The position numbers and the translations under genes are program-made. A stretch of DNA of 64,000 nt from Nocardia carnea (GTDB lineage: Bacteria > Actinomycetota > Actinomycetes > Mycobacteriales > Mycobacteriaceae), in NCBI RefSeq assembly GCF_029868325.1, contig NZ_JARWNW010000132.1:1-64000 (forward strand), in the 5' to 3' direction. Below, in pieces: positions 16,782 to 25,652 of this stretch (positions are counted from its first letter, which is position 1; the number at the start of each line of letters is the position of its first letter). Under the pieces are notes generated by a model. It was not told where the DNA came from. It worked only from the letters and a program-made list of their open reading frames with translations, and searched no databases.

Positions 16782-19700
16782 ATGACCACGGTTCGGTTTC
16801 AGCGGCGTGCGCGCCGGGAGGTTCCACGAACCCCGGGTGGCGAAGTGACACTGCAACCGCCCCCCGAGATTCCCCGGGTAACGCCCGGAAACCTGCTGAT
16901 GAAGCTCATGCCGGTGGTGATGATCATCGGCATGGTCGGGATGATGGCGTTGATGTTCACGCAGGGCGGCGGTATCGCGTCCAACCCGATGTCGCTGATG
17001 TTCCCGATGATGATGATGGTCTCGATGATCGGCATGTTCGCCGGTCAGGGGAACGGCAAAGGCGCCAAGGCGGCCGAGGCCAACGAGGACCGCAAGGATT
17101 ATCTGCGTTATCTCGACCAGGTCCGCAAGGATGTCGACGTAACCGCCACCGAACAGCGGGCGGCGGTCGAATGGAGCCACCCCGAACCCGGTCTGGTCTG
17201 GATGCTCGCGGGCACCTCCCGGATGTGGGAACGCCGTCCCAGCGACAAGGACTTCTGTCATGTGCGCATCGGGATCGGTGGCCAGCGGCTGGCCACCCGC
17301 CTGGTAGCGCCGGAGACCGGCCCGGTGGAGGAACTCGAACCCATCGCCGCGGTATCGCTGCGACGTTTCGTCCGGGCCCATTCCACGGTCCCGGATCTGC
17401 CGACCGCGGTCGCGGTGAAGGGTTTTGCCACCATCGCGCTCGACGGCGACCGCGCCCAGGCCCGCGATATGGTGCGCGCGATGCTGGTCCAGCTGGCGAT
17501 GTTCCACGGCCCCGACCAGGTGCTCACCGCGGTGGTCTGCGGACCCGACACCAGCGCGGAATGGGAATGGACCAAATGGCTGCCGCATACCCAGCATCCG
17601 GATGCCCAGGACGGTATCGGCAGCCAGCGCATGTTCTACGGCTCGATCCGGGAGATGATGGCCGGTTTGGCGCCGGTCCTGGCCAACCGCGTCCGCTACT
17701 CCCGTAACCAGCCCACCAACTCGGCCATGGTGCATGTGGTGATCCTGGTGGACGGGGGCCTGCTCGAAGCCGAGGAGGATCAGCTGCGCGAGGCCGGGTA
17801 CGAAGGCGTCACCGTTATCGACCTCTGCGGCTACGCCCCACGGCTCGCCGTCTCCCGCGGGATCACCCTGACCATCCGCAACGGCGAATGCCTGGGTCGC
17901 GGTGCCACCGGTAACCAGGAACGTTTCGCGATGATCGACCGGCTCAGTCCGGAGCAGGCTCAGCAGGTGGCCCGCCGGCTGGCCCCCTACCGGGCCGCGA
18001 CCCAGCGCAGCAGCGATGTCGAGGTCACCGAGGGCGAAACCATCGACACCTGGGCCCAGCTCATGGGCCTCGGCGACCTCGGTTCCTTCAACCCGGAGAG
18101 CGCCTGGCGTCCCCGCTACGGCCGGGAACGCCTGCGGGTGCCGTTCGGTGTCGGCGCCGACGGGCTGCCGGTCGTTCTCGATATCAAGGAAGCCGCCGAA
18201 TCGGGTATGGGCCCGCACGGCCTGTGTATCGGTGCCACCGGTTCCGGTAAATCGGAGTTCCTGCGCACCCTGGTGCTGAGCCTGCTCGCCACCCATTCGC
18301 CCGATCAGCTGAACCTGGTCCTGGTCGACTTCAAGGGTGGTGCGACCTTCCTCGGCCTCGACCAGGTCCCACATGTCGCGGCCGTGATCACCAACCTCGA
18401 AGAAGAGGCCGACCTCGTCGACCGTATGCGCGACGCCCTGGCCGGTGAGATGAACCGCCGGCAGGAAGTGCTGCGTCAGGCCGGTAACTTCGCCAATGTT
18501 TCCGACTACGAGAAGGCCCGTGCCGCCGGCGCCGACCTGGATCCGCTGCCCGCGCTGTTCGTGGTGCTCGACGAATTCTCCGAACTGCTCACCCAGCACC
18601 CGGATTTCGCCGAACTGTTCGTGATGATCGGTCGTCTGGGCCGCTCGTTGCATGTGCACCTCCTGCTCGCCTCTCAGCGGCTGGAAGAAGGCAAACTCAA
18701 GGGCCTCGAATCCCACCTGTCCTACCGGATCGGCCTGAAAACCTTCTCCGCCAACGAATCCCGTCAGGTACTGGGCGTTCCCGATGCGTACAACCTGCCC
18801 GGCGTCCCCGGCGGCGGTTATCTGAAATCCGATTCGGGCGAGATCCAGCGTTTCCAGGCCTCCTACGTTTCGGGCCCGTATGTGGGTGGCGGCCCGCAGC
18901 GCGATATCTCGGTCGCCACCAGCGCCGGTGAAATCGATATCACCGCGCGGCCGTTCCTGGCCAAACATGTCGAATTCCGTGCCGCGGACCGCGTTCCGCT
19001 GGCCCCGGAGCCGGTCGACGAGCCGGAACCCCTGGTCGAGGACGGCGAACAGATCTCCAACCTGGGCATGATCGCCGCCCGGATCCGCGGGCACGGCCGC
19101 CCCGCGCACGCCATCTGGCTGCCGCCGCTCGACGCCGCCCCGCCGCTCGACGAGCTCAACGAGCGTTCGATCCTCACCGGCGAATACAACGCCGTCGCAA
19201 GCCTGCGCGCACCCATCGGCATCGTCGACCGCCCCTACGACCAGCGGCGTGATCCGCTGGTCGTGGACCTGTCCGGTGCCCGCGGCAATGTCGCCGTGGT
19301 CGGCGGTCCGCAGTCCGGTAAATCGACGATGCTGCGTGCGCTGATCATGTCGATGTCGATGACCCACACCGCCGAACAGGTGCAGTTCTACTGCCTCGAC
19401 TTCGGCGGCGGCACCCTCGCCAGCCTCGAGGGCCTACCCCATGTCGGTTCGGTCGCGGCCCGCCTGGACCAGGACAAGGTCCGCCGCACAGTTGCGGAGA
19501 TGACCACCATCGTGCGCAACCGTGAACTGCGGTTCCGCCAGCTCGGCATCGAATCGATGTCGGAATTCCGCCGCCTGCGTGCCAGCGACCCTTCCAGCAG
19601 CCAGGCCGCCGCCGGCGCCCACGAGGACCCCTTCGGCGACGCCTTCCTGGTGATCGACGGTTACGGCTCCATCCGCCAGGATTTCGAGCCCCTGGAACAG

Positions 19701-20813
19701 GCCATCATGAACCTCGCCGTCCAGGGCCTCTCCTACGGTGTGCACGTGGTGATCGCCCTGTCCCGCTGGATGGAGGCCCGCCCCCAGCTCAAGGACCAGA
19801 TCGGCACCCGCCTCGAACTACGTCTCGGCGATCCGGCCGACTCCGAATTCGGCCGCAAGGTCGCGGCGCTCGTGCCGCAGGGCCGCCCGGGACGCGGTAT
19901 GACCCCGGAGAGCCTACATATGATCACCGCGCTCCCGCGGGTCGACGGTTCCTCCGATCCGGACGACATCAGCCGCGGTGTGGCCGACGCCGTCGCCCGC
20001 CTGCAGCAGGCGACGCCGGGACGCCCGGCGCCCCAGGTCCGGATGCTGCCCGAACAGCTCGACCGCGAGCAGTTCGTGCGCGCAATCGGTCCGTGGCAGG
20101 GTCCGCCGGACCGGCGCAATGCCGCGATCCCGATCGGTATCAACGAATCCGAGCTGGCCCCGGTATTCCTCAACTTCGACGAGAATCCGCATTTCCTCAT
20201 CTTCGGCGACACCGAATGCGGGAAGTCGACCCTGCTGCGCAATATCGTCAGCGGGATCATCGAATCCAACGCGCAGAACCAGGCCGCACTCATCCTGGTC
20301 GATTTCCGCCGCACCATGCTGGGTGCGTTCCCGCAGGAGAGGCTGGCCGCCTACGCGACCGGCGCCGAGGGCCTCAAGACCAATATGCGCGACCTCGCCG
20401 GGCTCCTGCAGACGCGTCTGCCCGGCCCGAACATCACGCCGCAGGAATTGCGGGACCGTTCCTGGTGGTCCGGCCCCGACCTCTACGTGGTCGTCGACGA
20501 CTACGACCTGGTGTCCAGCGGCTCCGCCGGTAACCCGATCGCGCAGATCGTGGACTACCTCGCCCACGCCAAGGACATCGGCCTGCATCTGATCATCGCG
20601 CGGCGTTCCGGTGGCGCGGGCCGGGCGATGTACGAAGCGGTGATCTCGCGAATGCGGGATCTGGCCACACCGGGCCTGGTCATGAGTGGTAGCCGAGAAG
20701 AAGGCAACCTGATGGGCAATGTGCGTCCGAGCGCAATGCCGCCCGGCCGGGGGACCCTGGCCGGCCGGTCCGGCGCCGAGCTCATCCAGACCTCGTGGAT
20801 GCCGGGCCTGTAA
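16782..20813 (+). CDS. eccC: Type VII secretion ATPase EccC (fused EccCa/EccCb)
   Basis: A 1343-residue motor of the ESX machine. The two N-terminal membrane helices (about 45-62 and 70-88) are extremely Met-rich (MKLMPVVMIIGMVGMMALMF). Three FtsK/SpoIIIE ATPase domains follow, each with an intact P-loop: GATGSGKSE at about 484, GGPQSGKST at about 841 and GDTECGKST at about 1142; LFVVLDEFSELL is the first Walker B. Substrate EsxB-type tails bind the last domain in the family. The single-chain form, unlike the split EccCa/EccCb of ESX-1, is typical of ESX-4. TAATG overlap couples it to the next gene. Confidence 0.97.
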   Translation: MTTVRFQRRARREVPRTPGGEVTLQPPPEIPRVTPGNLLMKLMPVVMIIGMVGMMALMFTQGGGIASNPMSLMFPMMMMVSMIGMFAGQGNGKGAKAAEANEDRKDYLRYLDQVRKDVDVTATEQRAAVEWSHPEPGLVWMLAGTSRMWERRPSDKDFCHVRIGIGGQRLATRLVAPETGPVEELEPIAAVSLRRFVRAHSTVPDLPTAVAVKGFATIALDGDRAQARDMVRAMLVQLAMFHGPDQVLTAVVCGPDTSAEWEWTKWLPHTQHPDAQDGIGSQRMFYGSIREMMAGLAPVLANRVRYSRNQPTNSAMVHVVILVDGGLLEAEEDQLREAGYEGVTVIDLCGYAPRLAVSRGITLTIRNGECLGRGATGNQERFAMIDRLSPEQAQQVARRLAPYRAATQRSSDVEVTEGETIDTWAQLMGLGDLGSFNPESAWRPRYGRERLRVPFGVGADGLPVVLDIKEAAESGMGPHGLCIGATGSGKSEFLRTLVLSLLATHSPDQLNLVLVDFKGGATFLGLDQVPHVAAVITNLEEEADLVDRMRDALAGEMNRRQEVLRQAGNFANVSDYEKARAAGADLDPLPALFVVLDEFSELLTQHPDFAELFVMIGRLGRSLHVHLLLASQRLEEGKLKGLESHLSYRIGLKTFSANESRQVLGVPDAYNLPGVPGGGYLKSDSGEIQRFQASYVSGPYVGGGPQRDISVATSAGEIDITARPFLAKHVEFRAADRVPLAPEPVDEPEPLVEDGEQISNLGMIAARIRGHGRPAHAIWLPPLDAAPPLDELNERSILTGEYNAVASLRAPIGIVDRPYDQRRDPLVVDLSGARGNVAVVGGPQSGKSTMLRALIMSMSMTHTAEQVQFYCLDFGGGTLASLEGLPHVGSVAARLDQDKVRRTVAEMTTIVRNRELRFRQLGIESMSEFRRLRASDPSSSQAAAGAHEDPFGDAFLVIDGYGSIRQDFEPLEQAIMNLAVQGLSYGVHVVIALSRWMEARPQLKDQIGTRLELRLGDPADSEFGRKVAALVPQGRPGRGMTPESLHMITALPRVDGSSDPDDISRGVADAVARLQQATPGRPAPQVRMLPEQLDREQFVRAIGPWQGPPDRRNAAIPIGINESELAPVFLNFDENPHFLIFGDTECGKSTLLRNIVSGIIESNAQNQAALILVDFRRTMLGAFPQERLAAYATGAEGLKTNMRDLAGLLQTRLPGPNITPQELRDRSWWSGPDLYVVVDDYDLVSSGSAGNPIAQIVDYLAHAKDIGLHLIIARRSGGAGRAMYEAVISRMRDLATPGLVMSGSREEGNLMGNVRPSAMPPGRGTLAGRSGAELIQTSWMPGL

Positions 20814-22246
20814 TGCCCGCCGTCGAGATCGCGCTGACCGAAACCCGGTTGTGGGCATGGAGTGCGAACACCCACGCCGACTTCGTGCCCTCGGTCGTCC
20901 CGGGCAGCGACGGTCGTACTCTCGTGGTCGGCGAGCCGCTGGCACCGCCGTCCATCGCGGTATCGCCGGCCCAGCTCATCACCGCCGACCGCATCGCCTA
21001 CGACCCCGGTATGCCGAAACCGGTGGACGCGCTGGCCACCGTTTTCGGCCACACCCTCACCCAACTGCGTATCAATTCACCCTGCGAGCGTTTGACGGTC
21101 GTGCACCCCAGCGAATGGGATCCGCACCGCCTGACCGTCCTGCATTCCGCGGCCACCCGGCATGCCGGCCACGTAGAGCTACAGCCGGCGGCTCTCCGTG
21201 CCGTAATCGCCACACAGCGGATCCGGGACGTGCGCACCGTGGTCCTGGAATTCGGGCCGTTGTCGACCACCGCATCGACGGTGGTGCCGAGTGACAGTGG
21301 CCCGCGGCTCGAATTCTGTGAGCACGAACCACTTCTCGCCGCAGTCGAGATCAGCGCCGACGAACACGGCCGCACCTCCTTCCGTTCGATGATCGAACGC
21401 CTTATCCACGGCTGCCAGGTCGATTCCGTGGTCATCGTCGGCCGGACGGACGCCGATTTCCTCAATCTCGTCGCCGAGGTGATCGGCGAACTGTGCCGCG
21501 CCGAACTACTCGTTCTCGGCGGAGCCGACCTGGTGCGGGCCCGCAACACCGACCCCATCGACCAGCGGCCCAGCCTCCCACCGGCCGCCGCCGACGCCGA
21601 ATGGCTGCAACCATTGCGCGAACGAGCGGCTGCCACCAGGCCACCCCGCTCGAAAACCCCGCTCTATGTCGGCGCTGCCGCGGTAACGGCGCTCGCGGTG
21701 TTGGTAGCCGGCGGAGTCTTCCTCGGTATGTCCACAGGAGGAGATTCCGAAGCGGTAGCCTCCACCCCGACGACCACCAGCGGCCCCGTCGACTCGCAAG
21801 AACCCGAACCCGGCTCCGGCTCCATGACCGTAGGGCCCATCGCGTTCACCGTTCCCGATGGCTGGCGGGTCACCAACCCCGCCACCGCATCGACCGACCG
21901 CGTGGTCCTGGAGCCGACCGAGGGGCTGAAGGCGCGCATCACGGTCATCCAGGAACAGCTGCAGGTCCCCGGTGCCGGCTACGAACAGGTCGCCGCCGAC
22001 CTCGAAGCCAAAAGAGCCTCGGCCGCAGCGGGTTTGTACTCGCCGATCCGCCGCGACGTGGTCTTCGGCGGCCGCTCCGGACTCGCCTATTCCGAGCATC
22101 CGGAGGGCGGATCCACCGTTGACTGGCATGTTATCGTCGAGCACAGCATCCAGATCAGCATCGGATGCCAGTATCAGACAGGGGGGCAGGACTCGATTAC
22201 ACCTATCTGTGAAGACCTCGCATCCTCGCTGGACATCACCCGATGA
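20813..22246 (+). CDS. Type VII secretion-associated protein (Rv3446c-like)
   Basis: A 477-residue protein of the family found beside ESX-4 eccC. The cytoplasmic N-terminal half (about 1-215) has the look of a nucleotide-binding/actin-like fold (RTVVLEFGPLSTTASTVVPS; VDSVVIVGRTDADFLNLVAE). A single membrane segment follows at about 283-305 (YVGAAAVTALAVLVAGGVFL), then a Ser/Pro-rich linker and an extracytoplasmic C-terminal domain (PIAFTVPDGWRVTNPATAST). Start ATG overlaps the eccC stop by one base. In M. tuberculosis the order Rv3447c-Rv3446c-esxU-esxT is the same. Its role is unknown. Confidence 0.87.
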   Translation: MPAVEIALTETRLWAWSANTHADFVPSVVPGSDGRTLVVGEPLAPPSIAVSPAQLITADRIAYDPGMPKPVDALATVFGHTLTQLRINSPCERLTVVHPSEWDPHRLTVLHSAATRHAGHVELQPAALRAVIATQRIRDVRTVVLEFGPLSTTASTVVPSDSGPRLEFCEHEPLLAAVEISADEHGRTSFRSMIERLIHGCQVDSVVIVGRTDADFLNLVAEVIGELCRAELLVLGGADLVRARNTDPIDQRPSLPPAAADAEWLQPLRERAAATRPPRSKTPLYVGAAAVTALAVLVAGGVFLGMSTGGDSEAVASTPTTTSGPVDSQEPEPGSGSMTVGPIAFTVPDGWRVTNPATASTDRVVLEPTEGLKARITVIQEQLQVPGAGYEQVAADLEAKRASAAAGLYSPIRRDVVFGGRSGLAYSEHPEGGSTVDWHVIVEHSIQISIGCQYQTGGQDSITPICEDLASSLDITR

Positions 22247-22319
22247 CACCGGCCGGGATTTTTTCCGAAATTCGTTGGAACCGATTGGGTGGGCACTCCG
22301 TCCAATCATCATGAAGGCA

Positions 22320-22361
22320 AGTTCGGACCGTTTGCGGACGCAGGGGGTCCGGATCCGAACT
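22320..22361 (+). promoter_or_regulatory. Inverted repeat in the esxU leader
   Basis: AGTTCGGA (22320-22327) and TCCGAACT (22354-22361) are perfect reverse complements 26 bases apart, ending 17 bases before esxU. Between them GGACC and GGTCC can extend the pairing. This may be a leader stem or an operator. Confidence 0.35.
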
Positions 22362-22378
22362 CGTAACGAGGAGGAATC

Positions 22379-22714
22379 ATGTCGGTAGTTGCCGATTTGG
22401 CCGCAATGGAGACTGCTGCCAAGCACGTCGAAACCGTGAACGGGCAGATGCAGACCGAGATCGCCAGGGTCCGTGACATTGTCGCCGGTTCGCAAGGCAA
22501 CTGGAAAGGCGCGGCCGCCGGTGCCTTCATGAAGATCATGGCGGATTACGACCAGAAGGCGCGCCAGCTGAACGATGTGCTCGCCGAGATCGCGGTTCAG
22601 ATTCGCGAGAACGGGCGGGGCTACGACGCACAGGAACAGGCAAACTTGGCCGCTATGAATGCTGCAGGTGCCTCGGGTGATCTCGGTGGCGTTGCTTCCA
22701 GCCTGAATATCTGA
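22379..22714 (+). CDS. esxU: WXG100-family ESX protein, EsxU-like
   Basis: A 111-residue helical hairpin. The turn carries an intact WXG motif, W42-K43-G44 (SQGNWKGAAAGAF). The second helix is followed by Y82-D-A-Q-E86, which fits the YxxxD/E export signal that EccC recognises on one partner of each Esx dimer. GAGGAGG lies 6 bases before the ATG. It should pair with the next gene product and be the secreted substrate of this ESX-4-like system; the symbol rests on synteny, not on high identity that I can verify. Confidence 0.88.
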   Translation: MSVVADLAAMETAAKHVETVNGQMQTEIARVRDIVAGSQGNWKGAAAGAFMKIMADYDQKARQLNDVLAEIAVQIRENGRGYDAQEQANLAAMNAAGASGDLGGVASSLNI

Positions 22715-22746
22715 ACCTAGTCCCACATCAGTCTCGAGGAGTTTCC

Positions 22747-23052
22747 ATGTCAGAAGTGAAGTATTCGTCAGAGCAGTTGCATGCTATGTCGGATGACCTG
22801 CTCGCCGCGAAGGGCCGGTTGGCCGAAGCGCACCAAGAGCTGCAGGGGTATGTCAACGGCCTGGTTTCCACCTGGGAATCCGGTGCCCGGGATGCCTATC
22901 TCCAGAAGCAGCAGCGGTGGAACGATGCCATCGAAAGCCCTGATCAAACCACCGGATTGCTGCCGATCATCCAGGCTGTTTCGAAGGTGGTCAAAGACGG
23001 TGCCGTCGATATGGCGACAACCGATGCGCAGAACGCTGCCAAGTGGATGTGA
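22747..23052 (+). CDS. esxT: WXG100-superfamily ESX protein with degenerate motif, EsxT-like
   Basis: A 101-residue helix-turn-helix protein, 32 bases after esxU. The turn reads W43-E-S-G46, so the Gly of the WXG motif is shifted by one place; M. tuberculosis EsxT also lacks a strict WXG. No YxxxD/E signal follows the second helix. In Esx heterodimers one partner usually carries the export signal, here EsxU. A perfect 18-bp hairpin ends the transcript. Confidence 0.85.
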   Translation: MSEVKYSSEQLHAMSDDLLAAKGRLAEAHQELQGYVNGLVSTWESGARDAYLQKQQRWNDAIESPDQTTGLLPIIQAVSKVVKDGAVDMATTDAQNAAKWM

Positions 23053-23065
23053 CGTATTCTTGTCG

Positions 23066-23110
23066 ATAGAACTGTGCCCCAGGTGCAACTGCCCTGGGGC
23101 ACAGTTCTAT
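23066..23110. terminator. Perfect 18-bp hairpin terminator after the esx pair
   Basis: ATAGAACTGTGCCCCAGG (23066-23083) is the exact reverse complement of 23093-23110, with a 9-base loop. It starts 14 bases after esxT and lies between convergent genes, so it can serve both strands. Confidence 0.9.
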
Positions 23111-23173
23111 CCCGTCATGTGGATTACTGCATGGTGTGTAGCTGAGTTTTCCTTCTGGACTGTTCCGGCGCTG

Positions 23174-24394
23174 TCAACGGCTATTCACGAGAATCGCGTA
23201 CTGGGCGGCAGTTGTCTGGTGAAGTTCCGGTGAAGGGAGGTCGCCCAACCCAAAAGCATCCACCAGTGCGACGTAACGGTCGTAGACGGCCACGCAATAG
23301 AATCTCTCGAATAAACCGAACGTGTAGCTACGCTGGACGCAGCGGGCATCGGCCAGTCCGGCCGGCCCGCGAATCTCTTCATCGTATCTGCCCGGACGAG
23401 CAAGGGCCGCTTGTAGTGCGAACGCCTGTTCGTTTGTGCCGGTGCGATAGACAATGCCCCCGTTTCGCGCGACCAGGTCGACCCCGTAAGCGGTGTAGTC
23501 CGGGAACGGCTCGGCGTCGTACTCGAAGTGAATATGAGCCTCCGGCGGGTAGACGCCCTGGAACGCGCCATACATCCCGTTGCCACCGTGTTCTTCCGGC
23601 AGAACCATATTCATGATCCCCTCGGGATTGAGCGGAAGATCCAGGATGTCGTCGGCCGGGGTAGGAGTCAGGTCTGCCATGGCGTCCAGTTGGATATCCA
23701 GAAGCCGCTTCATCCTGTTTCCCATTTCACCGAACTGGTCCGGCGGCGCAGAAAATGATCCCACTATGACGTACGGTCCTTTGACGGCAAAAACATTTCC
23801 GCGGTCGCGAGTGGGTGGGGCTCCCGCGTGGATGTCGGTGTATCCCGGAACCGGCACATTCTCTCGGCCGGGGTGCAACACATCCAATTCGGCGTCGAAC
23901 TCGTTTGCTGCTGTACGCGCGTAATGGTCGTTCCCGAACCGCAGAACGGCAACCGCCGTGCTCTTTTCAGTTCGGGAACTACCGTTACTCCGTTGGGTTC
24001 CCGCACCTGCTACGAGATAGTTCCTGCTCGCGATTGCTGCGAATGTATCCGGAAAGATGGATCCGAACGTCAAGGCGCCGTCCATGATCAGTGACGTGTC
24101 GCTCAGATACCGTAGATCCGGGTCCATCTTGTGTGGTGACGCCAAGTAGGCCAGCATGCGTCTCGCCTCGATGGCGTAGATATCGGCCGTCACCACCAGG
24201 TCTGGATCGAATGCAGACGGTTCGGTGGGGGCCAGACCATAGTCTAGTTCCGCCAGGTCTACCTGCGTCATCCCAGGAACTGCTCGTCCGGCGACAGCAT
24301 CACCGCATCCGGTGGTGACTGCTGCGGCAACGATGCCGACAATCGCGAGTTTCAGCCCGATCCAGGGACGTGCACTTTTACCTGCGGCGTTCAA
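23174..24394 (-). CDS. DUF7373-type lipoprotein (copy A1)
   Basis: A 406-residue predicted lipoprotein. The signal peptide ends in the lipobox VTTGC (about residues 26-30). The mature part shares its full layout with the protein at 27243-28469: PGMTxVDLxELDxGxAPxEP, RRMLAYLASP, a PTPADDILDLPxNPxGIMN segment, YPPEAHxHFEYDAE, YGVDLVARNG and a final TTAAQYAIL-NSR. I believe this is the actinobacterial DUF7373 family; no activity is known. It is the last gene of a five-gene operon with a kinase. Confidence 0.85.
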   Translation of the reverse strand: MNAAGKSARPWIGLKLAIVGIVAAAVTTGCGDAVAGRAVPGMTQVDLAELDYGLAPTEPSAFDPDLVVTADIYAIEARRMLAYLASPHKMDPDLRYLSDTSLIMDGALTFGSIFPDTFAAIASRNYLVAGAGTQRSNGSSRTEKSTAVAVLRFGNDHYARTAANEFDAELDVLHPGRENVPVPGYTDIHAGAPPTRDRGNVFAVKGPYVIVGSFSAPPDQFGEMGNRMKRLLDIQLDAMADLTPTPADDILDLPLNPEGIMNMVLPEEHGGNGMYGAFQGVYPPEAHIHFEYDAEPFPDYTAYGVDLVARNGGIVYRTGTNEQAFALQAALARPGRYDEEIRGPAGLADARCVQRSYTFGLFERFYCVAVYDRYVALVDAFGLGDLPSPELHQTTAAQYAILVNSR

Positions 24395-24470
24395 TTATCC
24401 CCCTGTGTACTCGTGAACAATGTTGCACTGTGTGGTGCCACAGCACGCGGCCTTCCATCGCCCCGTGCCG

Positions 24471-25634
24471 TTACCCGTCTGCTTTGTCGAGGAGAAGGTA
24501 CTGCGCCGCCACTTGTTGGTGTAGATCCTGAATTTGATTCGAGTCGCCGACTACAACGGTGTACCGGCCGGTCGTGAAAATGCAGGAGTATGAACTGGTC
24601 TCCTCGGGATTTTCCGAACAGGACGCCGCCGGCAAACCTGGCGGCGAATCGACCGGTTGAAGCGCGGAGTCTTGTTGCGATACGAAGAAGGCCTTCAAAC
24701 GATCGGCTGCGGCGGGATCCCCTGCTCGATAAATTGTGGTCGCGCCGAATACCGTGAGATCGACATGAGCGTCTTCGAACGCTCGCTTTGCCAGGTCCGG
24801 TCGTTGCAGGAAATTCAGCGCGACGTCGGGATCCATCACTGCTTCCGCAGTGGGCTCGGGGCCCACCAGTGTGTACTGAAGTAATCCGTCCCGGTCGACC
24901 GGTAACTCGTCGATCCTGTCGGGCGGTGTCGGCTCGTAGCTTTGCAGAGCGCTGAACTGCCTGTCCAAGACATGTTTGAAGAGTTCGGCCAAAGCGGCGG
25001 GATCCGGGGGGATGTCAACGCCGGATCCGACCCATGCCTGGACCATGAACGATCCCTGGGCGACCCATACCGATATACCGCCGTACTTGCTGACCTGTCC
25101 GAAAGCGCCCGGATAGCCGGGGACAGCGATCGGTCCGATCGGCGGATACTTTCCGCGCAAATTGGCATCCGACAGGTATTTCGCGGCATGTTCTGCCTGT
25201 TGCGGTTCTGCGAACCGCAACACTGTCAACTCGACCACCCTTCCGTGGACACTGTTTTCTCGGCGCTGCCCGACCGTTTTCCACCCTGCTATGAAACCGG
25301 GCACTTGCGCCGAGAAGTCGAATTCAGTGTATTTCGGGGGATTCTTCTGTGTGATTATCTTGCGCACTGAAGAGCCCACTTGATTGAAAACGAACCCGGG
25401 CTCGCTCTCCATGATCATTGGAACGGAGGCGCCGAGTCGGAGTGCTTCCTGAATATCGATATTCTCAGGAGTGCGTACTTCCTCGGCAGATCGCGGGTCC
25501 GTGGGGTAGTTGCCCGGCTGGAGCGCGCCTGTGTCGACAGCGGAGGGGTTGTTGGAACCATCGCCGCAGCCGGTTCCTGTGAACAGTGCAACGCAAACCG
25601 GTAGCACTATTGACAGGCGTTTCAACGTTTGCAT
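24471..25634 (-). CDS. DUF7373-type lipoprotein (copy B1)
   Basis: A 387-residue predicted lipoprotein with a lipobox near FTGTGC (about residue 23). It shares the layout of the copy at 28478-29689: LxxGNYPTxP near the start of the mature chain, PTPxDRIDELPVDxDG / PTPADQLENIALDPDG in the middle, and a C-terminal FTTGRYTVVVG...IQDLHQQVAAQYLLL. Two cysteines near the C-terminus (SCSENPEETSSYSC) probably form a disulfide. Function unknown; it lies 18 bases downstream of the kinase. Confidence 0.83.
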   Translation of the reverse strand: MQTLKRLSIVLPVCVALFTGTGCGDGSNNPSAVDTGALQPGNYPTDPRSAEEVRTPENIDIQEALRLGASVPMIMESEPGFVFNQVGSSVRKIITQKNPPKYTEFDFSAQVPGFIAGWKTVGQRRENSVHGRVVELTVLRFAEPQQAEHAAKYLSDANLRGKYPPIGPIAVPGYPGAFGQVSKYGGISVWVAQGSFMVQAWVGSGVDIPPDPAALAELFKHVLDRQFSALQSYEPTPPDRIDELPVDRDGLLQYTLVGPEPTAEAVMDPDVALNFLQRPDLAKRAFEDAHVDLTVFGATTIYRAGDPAAADRLKAFFVSQQDSALQPVDSPPGLPAASCSENPEETSSYSCIFTTGRYTVVVGDSNQIQDLHQQVAAQYLLLDKADG

Positions 25635-25652
25635 ATCGTCCTCCCCGATAGG

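Noticed and set aside
16737-19367. 876-codon minus-strand frame over eccC
   Set aside because: Antisense to the three ATPase domains of EccC; His/Asp/Gly-rich composition typical of shadow frames.
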